Source of the DNA: Denitrificimonas caeni DSM 24390
Lineage (GTDB): Bacteria; Pseudomonadota; Gammaproteobacteria; Pseudomonadales; Pseudomonadaceae
Length of the DNA: 64,000 nt
Reading direction: 5' to 3'
Assembly (NCBI RefSeq): GCF_000421765.1
Contig: NZ_ATXQ01000008.1
Coordinates: forward strand, 62,001-126,000
Positions 55,495 to 64,000 of this stretch are shown here, one piece after another (the stretch's first letter is position 1; every line of letters begins with the position of its first letter). The position numbers and the translations under genes are program-made. Under the pieces are notes generated by a model that saw only the letters and a program-made list of their open reading frames with translations, did not search any database and had not been told where the DNA came from.

Positions 55495-56376
55495 ATGATC
55501 AAGTATCAGGCAGGTATTCTTGCTGATCCCGTTCCACCACTTGCCCGTCATCTATTTTTTACCCTGGAATCGAAAGAGCACTTGGCCGCAGCACTGCGTC
55601 GCCTAGCGCTGATTGTGGATGGTGATGCCACCGTGATTGGTTTTGGTAAGTCGCTGCTGCAGGCGCTGAATGTGCAGTTGGACAAGTTGCGCGTCTTTCC
55701 GGCAATGAGCGCTGAAGGCATTGATATTCCCTCTACACAGCATGCTTTATGGTGTTGGTTACGTGGGGACGACCGAGGCGAGTTGCTACACCGCACGGAT
55801 GCGCTGATCGCTGCTTTAGCCCCGGCGCTAAAAGTAGTGCAGATCACCGAGTCCTTTCGTTATAAGACCGGCCATGATTTAACCGGCTATGAAGATGGCA
55901 CGGAAAACCCTGTTGATCAGGCAGCGGTGGATGCGGCGATTGACAGTGATGGGTTGGGCGGCAGTTATGCGGCAATACAGCACTGGGTGCATGATTTAAA
56001 GAGTTTCAAAGGGTTGCCACAAGAAGAACAGGATCATATTTTTGGCCGTCGTCTAAGTGATAACGAAGAGATCGACGATGCCCCTGAGTCTGCCCATGTC
56101 AAGCGCACCGCCATGGAAGATTTTGAGCCAGAAGCCTTTGTTGTGCGCCGTTCTATGCCCTATATCGATGGTGATGAGGCCGGCTTGGTGTTTTTGTCTT
56201 TTGCTAAAACCTTGGATTTCTTTGAAATGCAATTGCAGCGCATGATGGGTTTGGATGACGGTATTGTTGATGGTTTATTCCGTTTTAGCCGTCCAACCAC
56301 TGGTGGCTATTATTGGTGCCCGCCGATTCACCAAGGCCAACTGAAACTCAGTACGGTGTTATTAACAGAGCTATAA
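55495..56376 (+). CDS. Dyp-type haem peroxidase
   Basis: A 293-aa B-class dye-decolourising peroxidase (YfeX-like). The family motif GxxDG is present as GYEDGTENP with the catalytic Asp; the haem-binding His is probably in HVKRTAM, followed by FVVRRSMPY. No signal peptide is seen, so it is cytoplasmic. The ATG at 55495 follows CTAAGGAG; a frame from 55471 would add eight residues including this site. It is single, with a terminator after it. Confidence 0.93.
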   Translation: MIKYQAGILADPVPPLARHLFFTLESKEHLAAALRRLALIVDGDATVIGFGKSLLQALNVQLDKLRVFPAMSAEGIDIPSTQHALWCWLRGDDRGELLHRTDALIAALAPALKVVQITESFRYKTGHDLTGYEDGTENPVDQAAVDAAIDSDGLGGSYAAIQHWVHDLKSFKGLPQEEQDHIFGRRLSDNEEIDDAPESAHVKRTAMEDFEPEAFVVRRSMPYIDGDEAGLVFLSFAKTLDFFEMQLQRMMGLDDGIVDGLFRFSRPTTGGYYWCPPIHQGQLKLSTVLLTEL

Positions 56377-56407
56377 ACCCGCCATTACCTTGTGGTAAGA
56401 CGGGTTT
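56375..56407. terminator. Inverted repeat between the Dyp gene and cysZ
   Basis: AAACCCG and CGGGTTT frame an imperfect stem (CATTACC/GGTAAG) around TTGT. It lies between convergent stops. The stem has mismatches, so strength is uncertain. Confidence 0.65.
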
Positions 56408-56414
56408 GTAAGTC

Positions 56415-57158
56415 TTAAATTTTCTGCGGGAGTTTGCGGTGGTCCACCCAAAGTAGGGTGGCCCCTGCAATCGCCGCTGGCATGGCGATCAAGTTAAAGA
56501 AAGGAATCATCAGCGCAAGATAAGTGATGCCGCCAAAACCTAAGCTGAGCCAACGTTTAGCCTGCAGCCATTCGAGCATCAGCGGCCAGCTGACTTTATT
56601 GTTATCGGCTGGGTAGTCGATGTACTGCACCGCCATCATCCAAATATTGAACAACACCCATAGCGGTGCGGCGATAATATTGACCCCAGGAATAAAAGAT
56701 AAAATCAGCAAGCCTAGGGCGCGCGGCAAGAAATAGCCCAGCTTGCGCATTTCACGCCATAAGGTGCGCGGCACCATGGCCAGCAGTTCGTTCCAGCTAA
56801 AGGGTGCAAAGTGATCTTCACCGCGAGCAATGACTTCAACTTTTTCGGCCAGAAAACTGTTAAAAGGCGAGGCAATGATGTTGGCAATGGTGGTGAAGGT
56901 GAAAAATATAATCAGCAGCACCAACACCACAAATAATGGCCACAAAATGTAATCCAAGAAGGATAGCCAGCTGGGTAGATTCGGCATCAATTGCGTGACC
57001 CAACCATTAAAGCGCTGCACTGAAAAATAAATTAAGCCAAAGAACACGGCGATGTTAATCGACAGTGGTAATAAAACGAACTTGCGCAAACCAGGGCGCA
57101 TAATCATTTGGAAACCAGCTTTTAAGTAGTGTGGGCCGCCAAGAGGCTGAGCATGCAT
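56415..57158 (-). CDS. cysZ: Sulfate transporter CysZ
   Basis: A 247-aa inner-membrane sulfate permease with four long hydrophobic segments (about 25-50, 68-92, 145-175 and 205-230). The conserved Pseudomonas CysZ start [25 protein letters not shown] and the [15 protein letters not shown] segment are present. It feeds sulfate into cysteine synthesis. It is divergent from trxB (about 190 bases), the usual Pseudomonas arrangement. Confidence 0.95.
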   Translation of the reverse strand: MHAQPLGGPHYLKAGFQMIMRPGLRKFVLLPLSINIAVFFGLIYFSVQRFNGWVTQLMPNLPSWLSFLDYILWPLFVVLVLLIIFFTFTTIANIIASPFNSFLAEKVEVIARGEDHFAPFSWNELLAMVPRTLWREMRKLGYFLPRALGLLILSFIPGVNIIAAPLWVLFNIWMMAVQYIDYPADNNKVSWPLMLEWLQAKRWLSLGFGGITYLALMIPFFNLIAMPAAIAGATLLWVDHRKLPQKI

Positions 57159-57336
57159 AAGGTGTTTCCTGTCAAGTTGGTGCGCTAAATGGTCGCTGTA
57201 GAGACGATGCGCAGAGTCAAACGGTGGCGAAATAGTGTAATCTGCGTTAATTCAATATTTTAAAGGTTAGCGCTGGGTTAGCGAACCTGCAAATTGTAAT
57301 CTATGACACATTCTTTGCCCTTAGATCCTTTGTTAG

Positions 57337-58290
<954 letters not shown>

Positions 58291-58313
58291 GTCGCAACCT
58301 GTTACTCGCGCCA

Positions 58314-58354
58314 CAAAAAAAGCCGCTATTGCATCATGCAAAGCGGCTTTTTTT
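58314..58354 (+). terminator. Terminator after trxB
   Basis: AGCCGCT pairs with AGCGGCT around TTGCATCATGCA (itself partly palindromic), with A and T runs outside. It lies 24 bases after the stop and may also serve the convergent DUF2069 gene. Confidence 0.88.
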
Positions 58355-58373
58355 ATAGCTAAATGAGAGCCGT

Positions 58374-59744
<1,371 letters not shown>

Positions 59745-59825
59745 TAGAGTTCCCCTAAAAAAACGCATGCGACATTCTAACAGGCTAAGTTGCTTGGGCG
59801 GTATGTCTGGGTAGAAGAGAAGATA

Positions 59826-60293
59826 ATGTTAAAAAAACATCTGATTATCGGTTTGGTTTTAATCCTCAGTGCCTGTGGGCAAGCAGAGCCCTTGGGTACG
59901 GACCAACATGGAGTGCTTATTCCTGAAGCTTTAGTGGCTGATCAGTGGCTAGTTATTAACTATTGGGCAATCTGGTGTGCGCCGTGCCGTAAGGAAGTGC
60001 CAGAGCTTAATGCCTTGCATCATCAATTGCATGAGCAAGGAGTGCGGGTGCTAGGCGTTAATTATGATCAACTGCAGGGTGAGGAGCTCTTGGCTGATAG
60101 CCAGCAGCTTGGCATCGAGTTTCCGGTGTTGAGTATTGACCCAGCAGCGCGCTTCAAATTACCGGCAACTCATGGTTTGCCCGCGACCTATATTGTTGAT
60201 CGTCAAGGTGTGCTGGTCAGTCAGTTGCGTGGCGAGCAAACGAAACGGGCTATTGTGGAGGCGTTACGTGAGGCAGGATGGTCAGCACCGTAG
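59826..60293 (+). CDS. TlpA-like thioredoxin-fold lipoprotein
   Basis: A 155-aa envelope protein. The lipobox LSAC puts lipidation at Cys17, and the thioredoxin-like domain has WCAPC (Cys51 and Cys54) followed by VPELNAL. A cis-Pro segment HGLPATYIVD is present. It is probably a disulfide reductase in the periplasm (TlpA/ResA group). The ATG at 59826 is preceded by AGAAGAGAAG; the ORF from 59790 is too long for a signal sequence. It is divergent from arsC. Confidence 0.9.
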   Translation: MLKKHLIIGLVLILSACGQAEPLGTDQHGVLIPEALVADQWLVINYWAIWCAPCRKEVPELNALHHQLHEQGVRVLGVNYDQLQGEELLADSQQLGIEFPVLSIDPAARFKLPATHGLPATYIVDRQGVLVSQLRGEQTKRAIVEALREAGWSAP

Positions 60294-60320
60294 TGCGCTG
60301 ACCTTGTAGAACGGAGCGGT

Positions 60321-60803
60321 TTAAACGGCTTTTTTGCGATCGTGTAACGCGCGTTGCATTTCCCGATTGGAATCACGTTCTTTTTCAACGTGACGCTTGT
60401 CGTATTCTTTTTTACCTTTACCTAAGGCAATTTCGCATTTGACCAAGTGTTTTTTCCAGTACAAGGCTAAGGCAACGCAGGTGTAGCCTTTTTGTTGTAC
60501 ACCAGAAAATAACTTATCCAGCTCATTACGGTTGAGCAGCAGCTTACGGGTGCGAGTAGGGTCAGTAATTACATGAGTACTGGCAGCCGTCAGCGGGCTG
60601 ATATGACAGCCCATCAGCCATGCTTCGCCATCTTTAAGTAAGACGTAACTGTCCACCAATTGTGCTTTGCCAGCACGTAAACTTTTTATTTCCCAGCCCG
60701 CCAGAGCAATACCTGCCTCCATGCGCTGTTCAACAAAGTAATCGTGTAGCGCTTTTTTATTCAGCGCAATGGTGCCTTGAGGTTGTTTTTTGTGTTTAGC
60801 CAT
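60321..60803 (-). CDS. smpB: SsrA-binding protein SmpB
   Basis: RNA-binding partner of tmRNA in rescue of stalled ribosomes. The 160-aa protein has the OB-fold pattern [20 protein letters not shown] and [11 protein letters not shown], and the basic C-terminal tail [23 protein letters not shown] that enters the mRNA channel. It is divergent from ratA, the standard Pseudomonas order. No tmRNA (ssrA) gene is recognised next to it. Confidence 0.97.
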   Translation of the reverse strand: MAKHKKQPQGTIALNKKALHDYFVEQRMEAGIALAGWEIKSLRAGKAQLVDSYVLLKDGEAWLMGCHISPLTAASTHVITDPTRTRKLLLNRNELDKLFSGVQQKGYTCVALALYWKKHLVKCEIALGKGKKEYDKRHVEKERDSNREMQRALHDRKKAV

Positions 60804-61040
60804 AGCCTGCGATTATAAGACGTTCTGCAGCGTCTGGCGAGAGGCGAGCAAGGAATCTTCAACTTTGCTTGAGGCGCTGGCGTGAATGCACGACAATAGC
60901 CGGCACCCTGATGCGCTTAGAAAGACACAATGCTTGCTTTAGCGCTGCGGCAATTTACCAGCAGTTGTTTTTGCTTCAGTTTTTTGGTGTGCAAGCATGC
61001 AGACGCATCAGTCATTTTAATTGGTGAGTAAAGAGTTTAT

Positions 61041-61475
61041 ATGGCCACGCGCATTCAACGTTCTGCATTGCTGCCTTACAGCGCTGCAGCTTTGTATACC
61101 CTGATTAATGACGTTCCCAGCTACCCGCAGTTTTTACCTTGGTGCTCTGCCAGCGAAGTGCTAGAGCAGCGCGATGATTTTATGCGTGCAGCACTGATGA
61201 TTGCGAAAGGTAAGTTATCGCAGCGCTTTGTCACTAAAAACACGCTAGTGCCTAATCAAAGCATCAGTATGGCTTTAGAAGAAGGCCCGTTTAGTCAGTT
61301 GCAAGGCACTTGGGAATTTAAAGCGCTAGGTGAAAAAGCTTGTAAAATCAGTCTGGATTTAGAGTTTGATTATGCCGGACCTATTATTAAAGCCACTTTA
61401 GGCCCGCTATTTACTCAGGCGGCGAACACTATGGTGGATGCATTTTGTCAGCGAGCTAAAGAATTGTATGGATAA
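61041..61475 (+). CDS. ratA: Ribosome association toxin RatA / COQ10-like SRPBCC protein
   Basis: A 144-aa START/COQ10-fold protein. In E. coli RatA blocks 70S assembly in overexpression studies; a ubiquinone-binding (Coq10) role is the alternative. Typical blocks are FLPWCSASEV, TLVPNQSISMALEEGPFSQL and DAFCQRAKELYG. Its stop overlaps the rnfH start by 8 bases, and smpB diverges upstream, as in other Pseudomonas and E. coli. The 237-base gap to smpB holds nothing recognisable. Confidence 0.93.
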   Translation: MATRIQRSALLPYSAAALYTLINDVPSYPQFLPWCSASEVLEQRDDFMRAALMIAKGKLSQRFVTKNTLVPNQSISMALEEGPFSQLQGTWEFKALGEKACKISLDLEFDYAGPIIKATLGPLFTQAANTMVDAFCQRAKELYG

Positions 61476-61785
61476 ATCAATGATTAACGTTGAAGTAGCC
61501 TATGCCTTAGCGGATAAGCAGAAAATTGTGCAGATGCAGGTAGAAGAGGGCACGACCGCCCGTGAAGCCGCCTTACGTTCAGGTTTGACTGCAGATTTTG
61601 ATGATTTGGATTTAGCTCAGAGTCCGCTAGGGATCTTTGGGAAAGGCATTGCTCGCCCTGAAGAGCATGTTTTAGCCAATGGTGAGCGTGTAGAAATTTA
61701 CCGTCCGCTACTGGCTGACCCCAAAGAAGTGCGTAAGCAACGTGCCGCGCGAGCAGCACAAGCTAAAGCAGAGGCTGCTGAATAG
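61468..61785 (+). CDS. rnfH: RnfH/RatB-family ubiquitin-like protein
   Basis: A 105-aa beta-grasp protein (RnfH family), with VEEGTTAREAALRSGL, PLGIFGKGI and GERVEIYRPLLADPKEVRKQRA, and an Ala-rich charged C-terminal tail. Its role is unclear in spite of the RatB name. The start at 61468 (MDKSMINVEV) overlaps ratA by 8 bases; a second ATG at 61480 (MINVEV) is the alternative and would remove the overlap. It is convergent with bamE. Confidence 0.9.
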   Translation: MDKSMINVEVAYALADKQKIVQMQVEEGTTAREAALRSGLTADFDDLDLAQSPLGIFGKGIARPEEHVLANGERVEIYRPLLADPKEVRKQRAARAAQAKAEAAE

Positions 61786-61812
61786 GCCTCTGCTTAGACT
61801 TTAACTTGCTGC

Positions 61813-62361
61813 TTACTCTTCGTCTTCGAGGCGTGAGCGTGGAATCGGTGCGGCTTCAATCGCATCAACTTCCTGTTGGATCTGCTCTTCTAGCGAACCT
61901 GGTGCAGGCTGCTGGCGGACTTCAATCGGCATGTCGATGACTGTGCCAGTGCTGACTTCGGCATTATCAGCCTGACTTTGACTGGTCGTTTCTGGTTGGC
62001 CAAGTAAGGCTTGGTCGCGGCTTACGCCAGGAAAGAAGTCGCCAGCTAAACCAAGCAGCTCTTGGTTATCGTCAAATATTAGACTGATACGTTCTTGTTG
62101 ACGTATACCACCACCGGTTTGGATACTGTATAAGTAGTCCCAACGATTGCTGTGAAAAGTATCGGTTATCAGCGGCGTTCCCATAATAAAGCGGACTTGG
62201 CGAGTGGTCATGCCTGGGCGTAATTGATCGACCATGTCTTGAGTAATGACGTTGCCTTGCTGAATATCGATTTTATGCACGCCAGGAAACGAGCATCCGA
62301 CGAGCACTGCTAATAGGCTCGCGAGGGTAAAGCTGCGGATAATACGTGTGCTATTTTGCAT
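61813..62361 (-). CDS. bamE: Outer-membrane assembly lipoprotein BamE
   Basis: Component of the BAM complex that inserts beta-barrel proteins. The 182-aa protein has a lipobox LVGC with Cys23, the SmpA/OmlA domain (about 30-110: [38 protein letters not shown]), then an extended acidic C-terminal tail (about 115-182, SRLEDEE at the end). Long tails are a Pseudomonas trait compared with E. coli BamE (about 113 aa). It is divergent from fur, the conserved omlA-fur arrangement. Confidence 0.94.
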   Translation of the reverse strand: MQNSTRIIRSFTLASLLAVLVGCSFPGVHKIDIQQGNVITQDMVDQLRPGMTTRQVRFIMGTPLITDTFHSNRWDYLYSIQTGGGIRQQERISLIFDDNQELLGLAGDFFPGVSRDQALLGQPETTSQSQADNAEVSTGTVIDMPIEVRQQPAPGSLEEQIQQEVDAIEAAPIPRSRLEDEE

Positions 62362-62457
62362 TGCAGATGGACTTCCACTATCGTGACTAGGTTACTGATG
62401 CGCTGATCATACCTGTATTATGTGCTTCAGCGAAACCGCATAAATGAGAAAACGACT

Positions 62458-62862
62458 ATGGCTGAGAATATTGAACTACGTAAAGCGGGTTTAAAGGTCA
62501 CTTTACCGCGAGTTAAAATCATGCAAATCCTTGAGTCCTGCGAGCCGCGCCACATGAGTGCAGAGGATGTGTATAAAACTTTGCTGGATGCAGGTGAAGA
62601 TGTCGGTCTTGCCACTGTTTATCGTGTTTTGACGCAGTTTGAGGCGGCAGGGTTGGTCATTCGTCATAACTTTGATGGTGGTCATGCTGTATTTGAGTTG
62701 GACGATGGTGAACATCATGATCATATCGTCTGTGTTGATTCTGGTGAGGTTTTTGAATTTTATGATGAAGAGATTGAAAAGCGTCAGCATAAAATTGTCA
62801 CCGATATGGGCTATGAGATGGTCGACCATAACTTAGTCTTGTATGTAAAAAAGAAAAGTTAA
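62458..62862 (+). CDS. fur: Ferric uptake regulator Fur
   Basis: Iron-responsive repressor. The 134-aa protein has an N-terminal winged helix (LRKAGLKVTLPRVKIMQIL, VGLATVYRVLTQFEAAGLV), the metal motif HHDH at 86-89 and one Cys (C92), as in P. aeruginosa Fur, which lacks the structural CxxC pairs of E. coli Fur. The ATG at 62458 begins MAENIELR; the track-style extension from 62422 is not supported. It is divergent from bamE. A long hairpin follows. Confidence 0.97.
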   Translation: MAENIELRKAGLKVTLPRVKIMQILESCEPRHMSAEDVYKTLLDAGEDVGLATVYRVLTQFEAAGLVIRHNFDGGHAVFELDDGEHHDHIVCVDSGEVFEFYDEEIEKRQHKIVTDMGYEMVDHNLVLYVKKKS

Positions 62863-62880
62863 TCCAGCTTCCTTGATGAT

Positions 62881-62920
62881 CAGCCCTTGAAGCAGTTAGC
62901 TATGACTGTTTTAAGGGCTG
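62881..62920 (+). terminator. Hairpin after fur
   Basis: CAGCCCTT pairs with AAGGGCTG, extended by CAGT/ACTG closer to the loop. It starts 18 bases after the fur stop. There is no T run (ACTCTGT follows), so it may end transcription poorly. Confidence 0.6.
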
Positions 62921-62971
62921 ACTCTGTGGCTTCAATGCCATTGATGGCCCTATTCTCTTAGAGTTTTTGTT

Positions 62972-64000
62972 TTGCCTAAGCGCACTGTTTCTAGCCAAGC
63001 TTTTACTGAACACTTTTACCAACCACCTGTGCCTGCTGGTTATATCGCTCGACCTCGTTTGTGCCAGTATTTAAATACGGGCTTACTTGGGCGTTTGATA
63101 TTGGTCTGCGCGCCGGCAGGATTTGGTAAAAGTGCCTTGATCAGTGAGTTTTGTCAGCAATTGCCAACGGATTGGCGCAGTGTTTGGTTGCCGTTGAGTG
63201 CTCGTGATAGTGATCCTGGGCGATTTTTTGAACGCTTTTTGAATGCCGTTCATAGTGTTTTTCCTGATGCAGGAGAGCAAGCACAGGCCATCTTGAAGAC
63301 CAGACAAAGTCACCAAGCCTTTCCTTATGACGCATGGCTCAATGATGCATTGGATGAGATCAGTAGCGATTTAAATCCTAATAGTCCTTTATTGCTGGTT
63401 TTAGATGATTATCACCTAGCGCAAAGTGAGGTGCTTGATCGCAACGTGCAGCACTTGCTCAATCACTTACCTGCAGGATTACTTTTGTTAGTCACCAGTC
63501 GTCAGCGGCCCAATTGGCATTTGGCGCGCTGGCGTTTATCTGAGCAGATTCTTGAAATCAGTGAGCAGGACTTACGTTTTAAGCCTGAAGAATTGCAAAC
63601 TTTGCTCATAGAGCAAGGGCATACGCAGCTCAGTACTTCTGTGATTGATAATATTTTGTCACGCAGTGAAGGTTGGGTGGCAGGTTTACGTCTGTGGCTG
63701 CTGGCGCTTAGTGGTCGCGGCGATAATGAGTATGCTTTACTGACTGGGCCGCACGGTGGGCAAGGTTTAATTCGCGAATACCTATTAGAAGAAATTATTG
63801 CGCAACAGCCAGAAGCCATTAAAAGGTTTTTAACCACTACGGCAACCCTTGAGCGTTTTAATGTTGGCTTGTGTGATGCCTTGCGCGAGTCTAACGACAG
63901 TGCGCAGATGCTCGAATACCTGCTGGCTCATCAAGTTTTTTTAGTGCCATTAGATGAGCAAGGCGTGTGGTACCGCTACCATCATTTATTTTCTGATTTA
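62972..64000 (+). CDS. MalT-like LuxR-family ATP-dependent regulator, N-terminal part (cut by window edge)
   Basis: The first 343 codons of a large STAND-type regulator; the frame stays open to the window end. Walker A APAGFGKS and a Walker B-like LLLVLDDYH are present, followed by SRSEGWVAGLRLWLLAL, a MalT/AlkS-type block. The C-terminal LuxR helix-turn-helix is outside the window. The start is placed at TTG 62972: the nearest upstream in-frame stop is at 62942 and no ATG or GTG lies between. The ribosome site is weak. The inducer is unknown. Confidence 0.85.
   Translation, partial: MPKRTVSSQAFTEHFYQPPVPAGYIARPRLCQYLNTGLLGRLILVCAPAGFGKSALISEFCQQLPTDWRSVWLPLSARDSDPGRFFERFLNAVHSVFPDAGEQAQAILKTRQSHQAFPYDAWLNDALDEISSDLNPNSPLLLVLDDYHLAQSEVLDRNVQHLLNHLPAGLLLLVTSRQRPNWHLARWRLSEQILEISEQDLRFKPEELQTLLIEQGHTQLSTSVIDNILSRSEGWVAGLRLWLLALSGRGDNEYALLTGPHGGQGLIREYLLEEIIAQQPEAIKRFLTTTATLERFNVGLCDALRESNDSAQMLEYLLAHQVFLVPLDEQGVWYRYHHLFSDL

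Noticed and set aside
60804..61040. tmRNA (ssrA) in the gap beside smpB
   Set aside because: No tRNA-like end or tag-peptide frame could be found in the 237 bases.

Overview
The window looks like the chromosome of a gammaproteobacterium of the Pseudomonadaceae. Base composition is close to 50% GC by eye, low for classic Pseudomonas and more like small-genome relatives such as Thiopseudomonas or Denitrificimonas; that placement is inference. Supporting it are Pseudomonas-type gene orders: metG next to an ApbC/Mrp gene, finR next to fpr, flgA-cheV-cheR, wrbA beside an ArsC-like gene, and smpB-ratA-rnfH-bamE-fur.

Layout. 1-5.8 kb: the start of metG (cut by the window edge), apbC, a YtoQ-family gene, then flgBCDE behind a consensus RpoN promoter and closed by a strong terminator. 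5.8-12.1 kb: a periplasmic cyclophilin, an alpha/beta hydrolase, the EF-P gene with both enzymes of its lysylation pathway (epmA, epmB), dbpA, a DUF3820 protein and a glutaredoxin-like protein. 12.1-12.9 kb: a gene-free block of composite repeats. 12.9-22.4 kb: finR/fpr, a DUF4197 protein, nagB, an AraC regulator divergent from fadH, a DsbA-like protein and an ABC exporter. 22.4-22.9 kb: tRNA-Ala and two identical tRNA-Glu genes. 23.1-27.5 kb: a second motility locus (flgA-flgM-flgN-flgZ leftward, cheV-cheR rightward) with a near-perfect sigma-28 promoter before flgM. 27.6-32.3 kb: a glutamate-synthase-like flavoprotein, a zinc metalloprotease, an unknown gene, rlmA and tcdA. 32.3-33.0 kb: the same composite repeat block in inverted orientation. 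33.2-42.0 kb: an FKBP lipoprotein, a three-gene XRE/unknown/Sel1 operon, prc, a quinone oxidoreductase, a manganese exporter behind a yybP-ykoY riboswitch, and plsB. 42.2-50.3 kb: a Gld-type ABC system, an amino-acid-type chemoreceptor with its own sigma-28 promoter, rhlB and a cNMP-like/GGDEF diguanylate cyclase. 50.4-64 kb: an acyl-CoA synthetase, an esterase, a short asparaginase, a GIY-YIG protein, an OmpA-like lipoprotein, a glyoxalase-II-like enzyme, a Dyp peroxidase, cysZ, trxB, a DUF2069 protein, wrbA, an ArsC-like protein, a TlpA-like lipoprotein, smpB, ratA, rnfH, bamE, fur and the start of a MalT-like regulator.

How it fits together. The cell is predicted to be motile and chemotactic. 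RpoN drives the early hook-basal-body operon, while FliA drives flgM (its own anti-sigma factor) and a chemoreceptor. C-di-GMP is represented by a GGDEF enzyme and the PilZ flagellar brake. The most unusual non-coding feature is a ~0.6-kb repeat block (A-B-linker-A, A cores of 96 bp with imperfect inverted ends) present twice in opposite orientation about 20 kb apart. No CRISPR array, prophage, transposase gene or secondary-metabolite cluster was seen.
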